Below, piece after piece: positions 18,163 to 26,071 of a DNA stretch of 50,970 nucleotides. Numbering within the stretch: position 1 is the stretch's first letter; each line of letters begins with the position of its first letter. The notes under the pieces were generated by a model. That model had not been told where the DNA came from. It ran no database searches and saw only the letters and a program-made list of their open reading frames with translations. The position numbers were made by a program, and so were the translations under genes. Where the stretch lies: assembly GCF_002399615.1 (NCBI RefSeq), contig NZ_DHDZ01000057.1, positions 1 through 50,970 of the forward strand, read 5' to 3'. Source of the DNA: Pedobacter sp. UBA4863 (GTDB lineage Bacteria > Bacteroidota > Bacteroidia > Sphingobacteriales > Sphingobacteriaceae).

Positions 18163-19074
18163 ATGAATAAAATTAAATTGATGTTGTTGCTAATGCTTTT
18201 AACCACAGCGGCCGCAGCACAAAAAAGTAGAAAAAAATTACCGGTTCATTTCGATGCCGAAAAATGGGTAGAATATGTAGAGGGAGATATGCCCTTAGTA
18301 ATAAGTGTACCACATGGTGGACGTGTAACGGTAGATAGTTTGCCTATTAGAGATTGCAAAGGCGCTATTACTGGTGTTGATGGCAGAACAATTGAGTTGG
18401 CAAGGGATATACAGCACTATTTTAAAAAAACATACAATCTTGTGCCACATATCATCATCAGTCATATTGCTCGCAAACACGTTGATCAAAACAGGGAACT
18501 AGACAATAAAGCGACTTGCGGTTACGAGAAAAACGAAAAACCATGGCATACTTTCCATAACTGGGTAGATTCTGCGTTAAATTTAGCAAGCTCAAATGGT
18601 AAAAGAGCCATGTATATAGATTTGCATGGACATGGACATAAAAACCAGCGCCTAGAGATTGGTTATAACTTAGGTAAGTCTGAACTAGAGAAAATACTTG
18701 ACGAAACCTATAAGCACGGATCAAAATACCATTCCATAACCAACTTGTTAAAACAAGAAAGAGGGTTAAATTTAAAAGAAGCTATTTTTGGGGAAAAAGC
18801 GTTTGGAACGTTTTTGGTAAATAACGGGGTGCCAGCTACACCGTCTAGCCAAGATTTAGTGCCTACAAAAGAAGAGTTGTTTTTTTCTGGAGGCGATAAT
18901 ACCAGGCGCTTTACCAGCGAAAAATATCCCAATGTTTTTGGCTTGCAGATAGAATGCGATAGCTCGGCTAGGAGCGAAGCAAAACGGAGTAACACCGCAA
19001 AAGGGATTGCCGAAGCCATAGTACAATACCTAAATATATATGCAAATACACAAATAGAAGCGGCAAAGAAATAA
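18163..19074 (+). CDS. Secreted N-formylglutamate amidohydrolase-like protein
   Basis: A 303-residue protein with a signal peptide (MNKIKLMLLLMLLTTAAAA, cleavage before QKS). The rest matches the N-formylglutamate amidohydrolase fold, a zinc hydrolase related to carboxypeptidases: SVPHGG near residues 45-50, ARKHVDQNRE near 104-113, IDLHGHGH near 153-160 and QIECDSSAR near 265-273 supply the expected His, Asp, Arg and Glu. The classic enzyme of histidine breakdown is cytoplasmic, so an exported copy probably hydrolyses another formyl- or acyl-amide; no hut genes are nearby. Its stop codon lies inside a perfect palindrome that serves as a shared terminator with the convergent peptidase gene. 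Confidence 0.75.
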   Translation: MNKIKLMLLLMLLTTAAAAQKSRKKLPVHFDAEKWVEYVEGDMPLVISVPHGGRVTVDSLPIRDCKGAITGVDGRTIELARDIQHYFKKTYNLVPHIIISHIARKHVDQNRELDNKATCGYEKNEKPWHTFHNWVDSALNLASSNGKRAMYIDLHGHGHKNQRLEIGYNLGKSELEKILDETYKHGSKYHSITNLLKQERGLNLKEAIFGEKAFGTFLVNNGVPATPSSQDLVPTKEELFFSGGDNTRRFTSEKYPNVFGLQIECDSSARSEAKRSNTAKGIAEAIVQYLNIYANTQIEAAKK

Positions 19075-19110
19075 AAACAAAGGGAAGAATTAATTCTTCC
19101 CTTTGTTTTT
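19073..19110. terminator. Bidirectional terminator, 19-bp perfect palindrome
   Basis: AAAAACAAAGGGAAGAATT (19073-19091) is followed directly by its exact reverse complement (19092-19110). The T-runs at both ends suit termination in both directions, and the palindrome covers parts of both stop codons of the convergent genes (19072-19074 and 19090-19092). Confidence 0.9.
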
Positions 19111-21504
19111 TACATACTTTTCTAACCACAAATCTATCTCATACAATCGGTGTAAAATAGATTCTTTTGCTCTGTATGTATGTTCTTCATACGGAAACTG
19201 TACTAATTTTGAGTAGCCTCCAAGTCCTTGTAATGCGGCAAATAAACGTTCGCTTTGTAAAGGAAAAGTTCCTGAATTATCATCGGCCTGCCCATGCAAA
19301 ATAAGCAAAGGAGAAGTAATTTGATTTGCATAATTAAAAGCAGACATCTTGTTGTAGGTATCTTTAGCTTTCCAATAATCTCTACGCTCGCCCTGAAAAC
19401 CAAAAGGGGTTAACGTTCTGTTATAGGCGCCACTACTTGCAATTCCGGCAGCAAACATTTTGGTATGTGCCAGTAAATTTGCCGTCATAAAGGCACCATA
19501 CGAATGCCCACCAACAGCCACTCGGGTAGAATCTACTACACCCATTTCGCAAACGGTTTTAATAGCTGCTTTGGCATTTGCTGTAATTTGGGGCAAGTAA
19601 GTATCGTTAGGTTCGGTTTTACCTAAGCCAACCACAGGCATATCTGCCTTGTCTAATACGGCGTAGCCTCTTGTTACCCAATATATAGGAGATAAGGGAC
19701 TTATCCGTGTATAAAGATGTGGCGAAGTGGTTAATTTAGATGCAGCACCTGCGGTTTTAAACTCTCGTGGGTAAGCCCACATTAGCATAGGCAACAAGCC
19801 GCTTTCTTTTTTATAATCTTTAGGTAAATATAAGGTTGCTGTAAGCTTAATGCCATCGTTACGTTGGTAATGTAACAGCTGTTTTTTTACCCCCTTTAAC
19901 GAAGGGTAAGGGTCATGAAAATCAGTAATTTTTGATCGTCGTTTGTTGGTTAAGTTTAATGAAAAGTAATTTGGAACTTCCTCTACCGACTCTCTGCTAA
20001 ATATTAGGGTGTTGCTTGTGGAGAAGTAGTTGGTAGGTAATTCATAACGAGGTGATTGAGATTTGAAAACAGTGTCTTTTTTCTTAGCGGTGATATTCCA
20101 TTTCAACAAATAAGGAGTAATATCTTCGCTGGTATATTTTTTTCCAATGACATATAAGAAATAATTGCTTTTAGCACTATCTATTAACAATATTTTTCTA
20201 CCAAATTTATTATTTGTGAGCACATAATTGCCATTGGTAGCATTAATTTCCTCGTCAGTATCGTCTTTTTCTACATCTTCTGTAATAGCAATTTTCTTAT
20301 CAGGATTAATGATTACCCTGTTGGTATTTGTACCCCAACGCTGAGATAGAATTGCCAAATCTGCCTTTCCCCAAATTATCTTGGTAAATCTATATTTACA
20401 TTCGTAGAATTGAGTTGCATTGCCACTAAAAGGTGCCGATAAGGTGTAAAGAATATCCCTTATTTCGGCAGACTTCGTAGGGTCGCCCTCATCGTTGGCT
20501 GTTGCCCAAAATAAGGTAGCGGGTTGGTCTGTTCGCCAAGCATAGTCTCGGGGGCCGTTTACCGTGGCATCTCTACCTGTAGGCTTATTTTTACCAAATC
20601 TTCCGTTGATAAGCTTTTTTACCAATTGGCCCTGCTTGGTAATAATTTCGGTATTTGAGCTAAATGAGCTTGCTGGAGAGGTGTAAGAATAAGGTTTAAT
20701 TAGCTTTCTTATCAGGATGTAATTCCCATCAGGAGAGAAATCAAACATTCTATAAATGGCAGGCTCGCCAATGTTTGTTTCTTTACCGTTTAAATCAACT
20801 ATTTTTAATTGTGCTTTAACATAGTAGTCAAATAAATCTTCATCATATTTATTCGAAAGCAAATTTTGATACGTTCTAGCAGGTGCTTTTCTGCCTAAGC
20901 TTTGTTGGGTGATTGGACCATTTGGTACTGTTAATGCAACTGGAAATTTTCTGTTGGAAGGTACAAATTGCCCTAAAATACTTTTACTGTCAGTGCTCCA
21001 TTGGTACGATTTACCCGAGATGTCACTGAGTGCCGAGTTACTTATTTTTTTGCAATTACCGTCTTTAAGATCAATTACCCAAAGCTCCACAGCATTTTTA
21101 TTGAGCTGTTGAAAGGCAATATACTGTTCGTCTGGGCTCCACGTTATATCTGATATTTGAAGATTTTTAGGGAGGTTTTGTAAAGCTATTTCTTTGCTTG
21201 TTTTTAAGTTTTTAGCAATAATTCCAGTGTAGGTTTCTTTATTAAAAATCGAATTATTTTCTGGGGTGATACGGTAACCAGCCAAACCAATTCTCGGTTC
21301 AGCTAATTGAGCTATACTCATCATGTCAGGCTTGTCAAGCGTAATCATGAAATCGCCAGAAGAACTAAACATAACTTTTGATTCGTTAGGTGCCAAAGCT
21401 AAATCTTGTATGCTTTTTGGAGGAAGCTTGTAACCACTTTGTGCAAATAAAGCATTGGATAAGACGAAGATGGAAAATGCAGCAAAGATGAATTTACTTT
21501 TCAT
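19090..21504 (-). CDS. Secreted S9 family serine peptidase, glutamyl endopeptidase type (S9D)
   Basis: A protein of 804 aa with signal peptide (cleavage near ALFA-QS). The N-terminal half is a WD-like beta-propeller (SPDEQYIAFQQ, SPDGNYILIRK), the C-terminal third an alpha/beta hydrolase. The catalytic triad is Ser668 in GGHSYGAF, Asp741 in HGQADDNSG and His775 in EEHTYRAKESILH. The stretch ASSGAYNRTLTPFGFQ is characteristic of the S9D glutamyl endopeptidase group shared with plant plastids, which cleave after Glu. It probably digests peptides in the periplasm or outside the cell. It is monocistronic: aspS upstream has its own terminator and the convergent gene shares the palindrome at 19073. 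Confidence 0.88.
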   Translation of the reverse strand: MKSKFIFAAFSIFVLSNALFAQSGYKLPPKSIQDLALAPNESKVMFSSSGDFMITLDKPDMMSIAQLAEPRIGLAGYRITPENNSIFNKETYTGIIAKNLKTSKEIALQNLPKNLQISDITWSPDEQYIAFQQLNKNAVELWVIDLKDGNCKKISNSALSDISGKSYQWSTDSKSILGQFVPSNRKFPVALTVPNGPITQQSLGRKAPARTYQNLLSNKYDEDLFDYYVKAQLKIVDLNGKETNIGEPAIYRMFDFSPDGNYILIRKLIKPYSYTSPASSFSSNTEIITKQGQLVKKLINGRFGKNKPTGRDATVNGPRDYAWRTDQPATLFWATANDEGDPTKSAEIRDILYTLSAPFSGNATQFYECKYRFTKIIWGKADLAILSQRWGTNTNRVIINPDKKIAITEDVEKDDTDEEINATNGNYVLTNNKFGRKILLIDSAKSNYFLYVIGKKYTSEDITPYLLKWNITAKKKDTVFKSQSPRYELPTNYFSTSNTLIFSRESVEEVPNYFSLNLTNKRRSKITDFHDPYPSLKGVKKQLLHYQRNDGIKLTATLYLPKDYKKESGLLPMLMWAYPREFKTAGAASKLTTSPHLYTRISPLSPIYWVTRGYAVLDKADMPVVGLGKTEPNDTYLPQITANAKAAIKTVCEMGVVDSTRVAVGGHSYGAFMTANLLAHTKMFAAGIASSGAYNRTLTPFGFQGERRDYWKAKDTYNKMSAFNYANQITSPLLILHGQADDNSGTFPLQSERLFAALQGLGGYSKLVQFPYEEHTYRAKESILHRLYEIDLWLEKYVKNKGKN

Positions 21505-21610
21505 GGTTAATAATTGATTAGATGTGGTTAAAAACTTCAGTTAAAACAAGTTTAACTATCAGTATCACTAGATAAGACTTACACCCGCCAAAAAAGGACC
21601 ACCATAAACA

Positions 21611-21638
21611 AAAAGGCTTCTAAATTTAGAAGCCTTTT
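21611..21638 (-). terminator. Terminator of aspS
   Basis: A perfect 28-bp palindrome (AAAAGGCTTCTAAA and its reverse complement) lies 8 bases past the aspS stop, with T-runs for both strands. Confidence 0.88.
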
Positions 21639-21645
21639 TTAATGA

Positions 21646-23394
21646 TTATACTGTAGTTTTAATCTTCAATTCGTTTAACTGCTTATCGTCAATAGTACTT
21701 GGGCTATCAATCATTACATCTCGGCCCGAGTTGTTTTTAGGGAAAGCAATCACATCGCGAATGCTATCCAAGCCAGCAAAAAGCGAAACCAAACGATCGA
21801 AACCGAAGGCCAAACCACCATGCGGAGGAGCGCCATATTCAAAAGCATCTAACAAGAAACCAAATTGTTTTTTAGCTTCTTCATCGCTAAAGCCTAAATG
21901 TTTAAACATTAGCGCTTGCGTTTCTTTATCGTGAATACGGATAGAGCCGCCGCCAATTTCGGTACCGTTTAATACCATATCATAGGCATTTGCTCTTACT
22001 TCGCCTGGTTTGGTATCTAATAAGGCAATGTCTTCTGGTTTTGGCGAGGTAAACGGATGGTGCATGGCGTGGTAACGTTCTGTTTCTTCATCCCACTCTA
22101 ACAGTGGGAAATCCAATACCCATAATGCCGAGAATTTGTTTTTGTCGCGTAAGCCCAAACGAGAACCCATTTCTAAGCGTAGCTCGTTCATTTGCTTTTG
22201 TACTTTCTCTTTAACGGCACCAGCTAATACCAAAACTAGATCGCCTGGCTGGGTTTGTAATGCAACCGACCATTTTTTCAGTTCGTCTTCGTTGTAAAAC
22301 TTATCTACCGACGATTTTAACGAACCATCTTCGTTATGGCGTAGGTAAATTAACCCAGTAGCACCAATTTGCGGGCGTTTTACGAAATCCGTTAGTTCAT
22401 CTAATTGTTTGCGGGTGTAATGTGCACAGCCTTTAGCGTTAATGCCCACTACCAATTCTGCATTGTCAAAAACGGCAAAATCTTTCCCTTTTACCACATC
22501 GTTTAGCTCTACAAAAAGCATTTCGAAACGGGTATCTGGCTTGTCAGAACCGTATAGGCGCATGGCATCGGTGTATTGCATACGCGGTACCTCTGGTAAA
22601 TCTATGCCTTTAATTTCTTTAAATAAAGTTCTAATCAATCCCTCAAAAGTGTTTAAAATATCCTCTTGCTCTACAAACGACATTTCGCAGTCTATTTGTG
22701 TAAACTCTGGTTGTCTGTCGGCACGTAAATCTTCATCTCTAAAGCATTTCACAATCTGGAAATACCTATCGAAGCCAGAGACCATGAGCAATTGCTTAAA
22801 GGTTTGTGGCGATTGTGGCAAGGCATAAAATTCGCCTGCATTCATGCGGCTTGGTACCACAAAATCTCTTGCTCCCTCTGGTGTAGATTTTATTAGAACA
22901 GGGGTTTCTACCTCAATAAAATCCAATCCATCTAAATACCTACGTACCGATTGTGCCATTTTATGACGCAATACCATGTTATTGCGCACGGGATTACGGC
23001 GCAAATCTAAGTAACGGTACTTCATACGTAAATCGTCACCGCCATCGGTTTCATCGGCAATTAAAAATGGCGGTAATTTGGCCGAGTTTAAAATCTCTAA
23101 GGCTGTAACCTTAATTTCAATTTCTCCCGTAGGAATATCTTTATTTTTGTTTGTACGCTCAATTACCACACCGTCCACTTTAATCACGTATTCGCGACCT
23201 AAACTACGAGCTTGCTCACATAAACCAACATTATCGTTCATGTTAAATACCAATTGGGTAATGCCATAACGATCCCGAATGTCGATAAAAGTCATTCCGC
23301 CTAAATCTCTAGAGTTCTGCATCCAGCCGCACAAGGTTACGTTTTCGCCTAAATTTTCGAGGGTCAACGCACCGCAAGTAGTTGTTCTTAACAT
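21646..23394 (-). CDS. aspS: Aspartyl-tRNA synthetase
   Basis: A class II tRNA synthetase of 582 aa that charges tRNA-Asp. An anticodon-binding OB domain (about 1-110, GWMQNSRDLGGMTFIDIRD) is followed by the catalytic core with motif 2 FRDEDLRADRQPEFTQID (near 219-236), the bacterial GAD insertion (about 290-410) and motif 3 GLAFGFDRLVSLFAG (near 530-544), then the bacterial ending FPKNNSGRDVMIDSPS. Length and the GAD insert identify the bacterial type. The start at 23394 gives the canonical MLRT opening, and a TATTTTTG element lies 24-31 bases upstream. Single gene with its own terminator. Confidence 0.97.
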   Translation of the reverse strand: MLRTTTCGALTLENLGENVTLCGWMQNSRDLGGMTFIDIRDRYGITQLVFNMNDNVGLCEQARSLGREYVIKVDGVVIERTNKNKDIPTGEIEIKVTALEILNSAKLPPFLIADETDGGDDLRMKYRYLDLRRNPVRNNMVLRHKMAQSVRRYLDGLDFIEVETPVLIKSTPEGARDFVVPSRMNAGEFYALPQSPQTFKQLLMVSGFDRYFQIVKCFRDEDLRADRQPEFTQIDCEMSFVEQEDILNTFEGLIRTLFKEIKGIDLPEVPRMQYTDAMRLYGSDKPDTRFEMLFVELNDVVKGKDFAVFDNAELVVGINAKGCAHYTRKQLDELTDFVKRPQIGATGLIYLRHNEDGSLKSSVDKFYNEDELKKWSVALQTQPGDLVLVLAGAVKEKVQKQMNELRLEMGSRLGLRDKNKFSALWVLDFPLLEWDEETERYHAMHHPFTSPKPEDIALLDTKPGEVRANAYDMVLNGTEIGGGSIRIHDKETQALMFKHLGFSDEEAKKQFGFLLDAFEYGAPPHGGLAFGFDRLVSLFAGLDSIRDVIAFPKNNSGRDVMIDSPSTIDDKQLNELKIKTTV

Positions 23395-24117
23395 GTTTAT
23401 TCCATCTTATTGAGCCGCAAAAATACAAATTGATTTAGGATTTACGATTTACGATTTTAGATTTACCCCACAAAGGGATTAAATTATTCTTTTTAGAAGA
23501 GCAATACCCGTTTTTCAATCAACGTTAATGTGGCTGTACATTGCAACTCCTCTTCCGATGAAAAATCGGGATGCGGGGTTTTCATTGCCATCTGGTCTAA
23601 GCACATACCATTGTCCCGAAGAAGAGTTATGTGCTTGCGCCAGAATGGGAAACACAGCGGGTTCTTTAGGTGTTCCGTAGCAACTTGATGTTCCATTTTG
23701 GAATGTCAAGCTATTGAACTCCTGATTCGATAGTTTAGCGGTAATGCACCAGTCTGGCTTTGGCTCGGTTCTTTGGCAATAAAACTTGCAAAAGGACGTG
23801 TTTGTCGGGTTTTGGCGTGTTTGTCGTTTTAGGTATGCTGGTTCACCGTCGGTCTACCGTCGGTCCTCCGTTGTTGCTACGTCGCTGGCTAAGGGTGTTG
23901 GTGTTGCCTTTTATAATTGAACATAAAAATGACACTTTTGGCAATATTCGGATAAAACAAAGATTAACGTTATCTGATACGTGGTTGATTTCTAAGGGTT
24001 TTAAGACTGATCATTTAGCTTTAGAGAATTTAAGAATTAGATAAATTCAGTATATTGCCAAAAATTATTTTTTTTAAACCCTGGAGATCGGTATCTCAAT
24101 TTCGCTTTTAGTAATAA
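23395..24117. other. 723-bp region without a convincing gene
   Basis: Between aspS and the sigma factor. TATTTTTG on the minus strand (23425-23418) is a probable -7 element for aspS. Just beyond lie short tandem ATTTACG repeats (about 23440-23465). A minus-strand frame is open from 23853 to 23515 but has no ATG in its first 48 codons. The plus-strand frame 23760-24044 runs across it and looks like a shadow. Two copies of ACCGTCGGTC[T/C] stand at 23845-23866. The last 100 bases are A/T-rich and should carry the sigma-factor promoter, which I could not place. Confidence 0.5.
23418..23425 (-). promoter_or_regulatory. Probable -7 element of aspS
   Basis: On the minus strand TATTTTTG matches TAnnTTTG and is followed by CGG, 24 bases before the ATG. 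The -33 TTTG element at the usual distance is not evident. Confidence 0.4.
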
Positions 24118-24708
24118 ATGGCTATTAAACCACATATTAACGAACAATCGCTTCTTAATTTGATTGCCAAAGGAGATGAACGTGCCTTTAAAGATATCTT
24201 TTATCACTACGTTTCTCCACTTTCAAATTTCGTTCAAAAAGTAACCAACGATGTTGCAATTACGGAAGAGGTAGTTCAGGATACTTTTATCACTATTTGG
24301 CTAAAGAAAGAGACTATTAGTGAAATAGAGAATTTTGGCGGCTATTTATATACGGTTTGTAGAAATAATGCATTGCATGCACTTAAAAAAATAGCCAAAA
24401 CTACATTGGTTACGGAGTTGTTAACTGATGATTACAACGATTGCATAGCTGAAGAGATTGATTACATTGAAGAGTTTAGAAAACTAGTTGATTTATCAAT
24501 CCAAAAACTACCAGCTCAGCAAAAAAAAGTTTATACTTTGAGCAGATACGATAAACTTAAGCATCAAGAAATTGCTAAGCAGCTAGGCATATCTATTGAA
24601 ACCGTAAAAAAGCATATTCAGTTGGCAACTAGTTTTTTAGAAGCAGATTTAAAGAGCCAAATCACACCATCAATTATATTTATCCTTACCACACCAATAA
24701 TTTTTTAA
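24118..24708 (+). CDS. ECF-type RNA polymerase sigma factor (FecI-like)
   Basis: A 196-residue sigma-70 family factor of the extracytoplasmic function group. Region 2 spans about residues 18-70 (DERAFKDIFYHYV, VVQDTFITIWLKKE) and region 4 about 120-170 (LPAQQKKVYTLSRYDKLKHQEIAKQLGIS, a helix-turn-helix). A hydrophobic tail ends the protein (IIFILTTPIIF), a common feature of Bacteroidota factors paired with FecR. It would direct RNA polymerase to the downstream SusC operon when released by the FecR protein encoded 55 bases later. The substrate signal is expected to come through the STN domain of that SusC. Confidence 0.92.
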   Translation: MAIKPHINEQSLLNLIAKGDERAFKDIFYHYVSPLSNFVQKVTNDVAITEEVVQDTFITIWLKKETISEIENFGGYLYTVCRNNALHALKKIAKTTLVTELLTDDYNDCIAEEIDYIEEFRKLVDLSIQKLPAQQKKVYTLSRYDKLKHQEIAKQLGISIETVKKHIQLATSFLEADLKSQITPSIIFILTTPIIF

Positions 24709-24763
24709 AAAAAATACATCTTCCATTACCCCTTTTTTATTCTTTTTAACTCTCTATAAATAG

Positions 24764-25948
24764 ATGCAAGTAAAACTTGCCAATATGGAAGAAAACAGAT
24801 TTAATTATTTATTTGAAAAATATCTGCAACACCATTTAGAAAAATTGGAGTTGATAGAGTTTTATACATTGCTTTTGAAGGAAAAGGATGATGATGCTTC
24901 GAAACAATTAATGGACAACTGGTATTACGTTCAAAATGATTTGGCTAAACCTACTATCGATAGTGAAAAAAACTTTTTAAAAATACTACAAGTAATACAG
25001 CACAAAAAGGCTACGCAATTTATGGGGCAATATAGGTGGCTTAAAATAGCATCGGCAGCTTGTATATTTATGGTGTTAATATGGGCAAATAATCGTTATA
25101 AAACAGCAAGGGATGCTAAAGCATCATTTATTGCTGCACAGAAAATATTACCCGCTAGAGACCAGGCTAGTTTGAGATTAAGCAATGGAGAACTTGTATT
25201 ATTAGATACGTTTAAAATTGGCACAAGCAAGATAATTGATGATGTTAAGATAGTTAAAACATCCACAGGAGAAATTATTTACGAAGCGCTAGTTAACGAC
25301 GATAGCCATGGAACGAACGAACTAGTTACACCAAAAGGGGGTAAATATACCTTAATACTACCAGACAGAACTAAGGTTTGGTTAAATGCAGCAACAACCT
25401 TGAAATACCCTAAGCAATTTTCTGGTGATAAACGTATTGTTGAATTGTCGGGTGAAGCATATTTTGAAGTGGCAAAAATTAAAGACAAAGCGTTTGTTGT
25501 TAAATCACGTGCTCAGTTTGTAGAAGTACTGGGCACACACTTCAATTTTAATGCCTATATAGATAATGAATTTACTACAACAACTCTTCTAGAAGGGTCG
25601 GTTAAAACGGGTAATCAATCTTATTCTACCATTATTAAACCTGGAGAGAAAGCGGAGTACACCAACAACAGTAGAGTACAAGTTAGCATGGCTGATGTAG
25701 AAACCATTATGGCTTGGAAGAATGGGGATTTTGTATTTAAAGAGAAGACATTGGATTTAGTAATGAAAGAGGTAGCCAGATGGTATGATGTAGAGGTTAA
25801 TTTCGATGAAAATGTAAGGCCTCAAGAAGTAAAATTAATGGGCTGGGTTTCTCGTAATAAGGATCTTAGTGCAATTATAAAAAACTTAGAAGCTGCCACA
25901 GGATTAACTTTCAAAGTAAAAGAGAGGAGGATTGAGGTAGCTAAATAA
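24764..25948 (+). CDS. FecR family anti-sigma factor
   Basis: An inner-membrane anti-sigma protein of 394 aa. A cytoplasmic helical head (1-88) is followed by one transmembrane helix (about 90-105, IASAACIFMVLIWA), a periplasmic FecR domain (about 185-285, VTPKGGKYTLILPDRTKVWLN, ELSGEAYFEVAK) and a C-terminal DUF4974 domain (about 320-394). It binds the neighbouring sigma factor and passes on the loading state of the SusC receptor. A second in-frame ATG at 24785 gives MEENRFNYLFEKYL, the more usual opening for this family; a short inverted repeat GCAAG/CTTGC lies between the two starts. Either start is possible. Confidence 0.92.
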   Translation: MQVKLANMEENRFNYLFEKYLQHHLEKLELIEFYTLLLKEKDDDASKQLMDNWYYVQNDLAKPTIDSEKNFLKILQVIQHKKATQFMGQYRWLKIASAACIFMVLIWANNRYKTARDAKASFIAAQKILPARDQASLRLSNGELVLLDTFKIGTSKIIDDVKIVKTSTGEIIYEALVNDDSHGTNELVTPKGGKYTLILPDRTKVWLNAATTLKYPKQFSGDKRIVELSGEAYFEVAKIKDKAFVVKSRAQFVEVLGTHFNFNAYIDNEFTTTTLLEGSVKTGNQSYSTIIKPGEKAEYTNNSRVQVSMADVETIMAWKNGDFVFKEKTLDLVMKEVARWYDVEVNFDENVRPQEVKLMGWVSRNKDLSAIIKNLEAATGLTFKVKERRIEVAK

Positions 25949-25977
25949 ATTAACACTCTTTTTTACACACAATCAAT

Positions 25978-26006
25978 AACCAAGCGTGCTGCAAACACGC
26001 TTGGTT
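25978..26006 (+). terminator. Hairpin between fecR and susC genes
   Basis: AACCAAGCGTG (25978-25988) pairs perfectly with CACGCTTGGTT (25996-26006), 7-base loop, followed by only three T. It could end the sigma/FecR transcript or act as an attenuator or RNA-stability element, so that sigma/FecR and SusCD are made at different levels. Confidence 0.6.
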
Positions 26007-26071
26007 TGAAATGATTACATAATTATCAGCTAGTAAACCAACAAATTTTATAACCTTATCGAAACAAATTT

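Noticed and set aside
18163..19074. Calling the exported amidohydrolase hutG
   Set aside because: The fold matches, but the protein has a signal peptide and no histidine-degradation genes lie near it.
23760..24044. 94-codon plus-strand frame after aspS
   Set aside because: It overlaps the protein-like minus-strand frame, has an arginine/leucine-rich pattern typical of an antisense shadow, and no recognisable domain.
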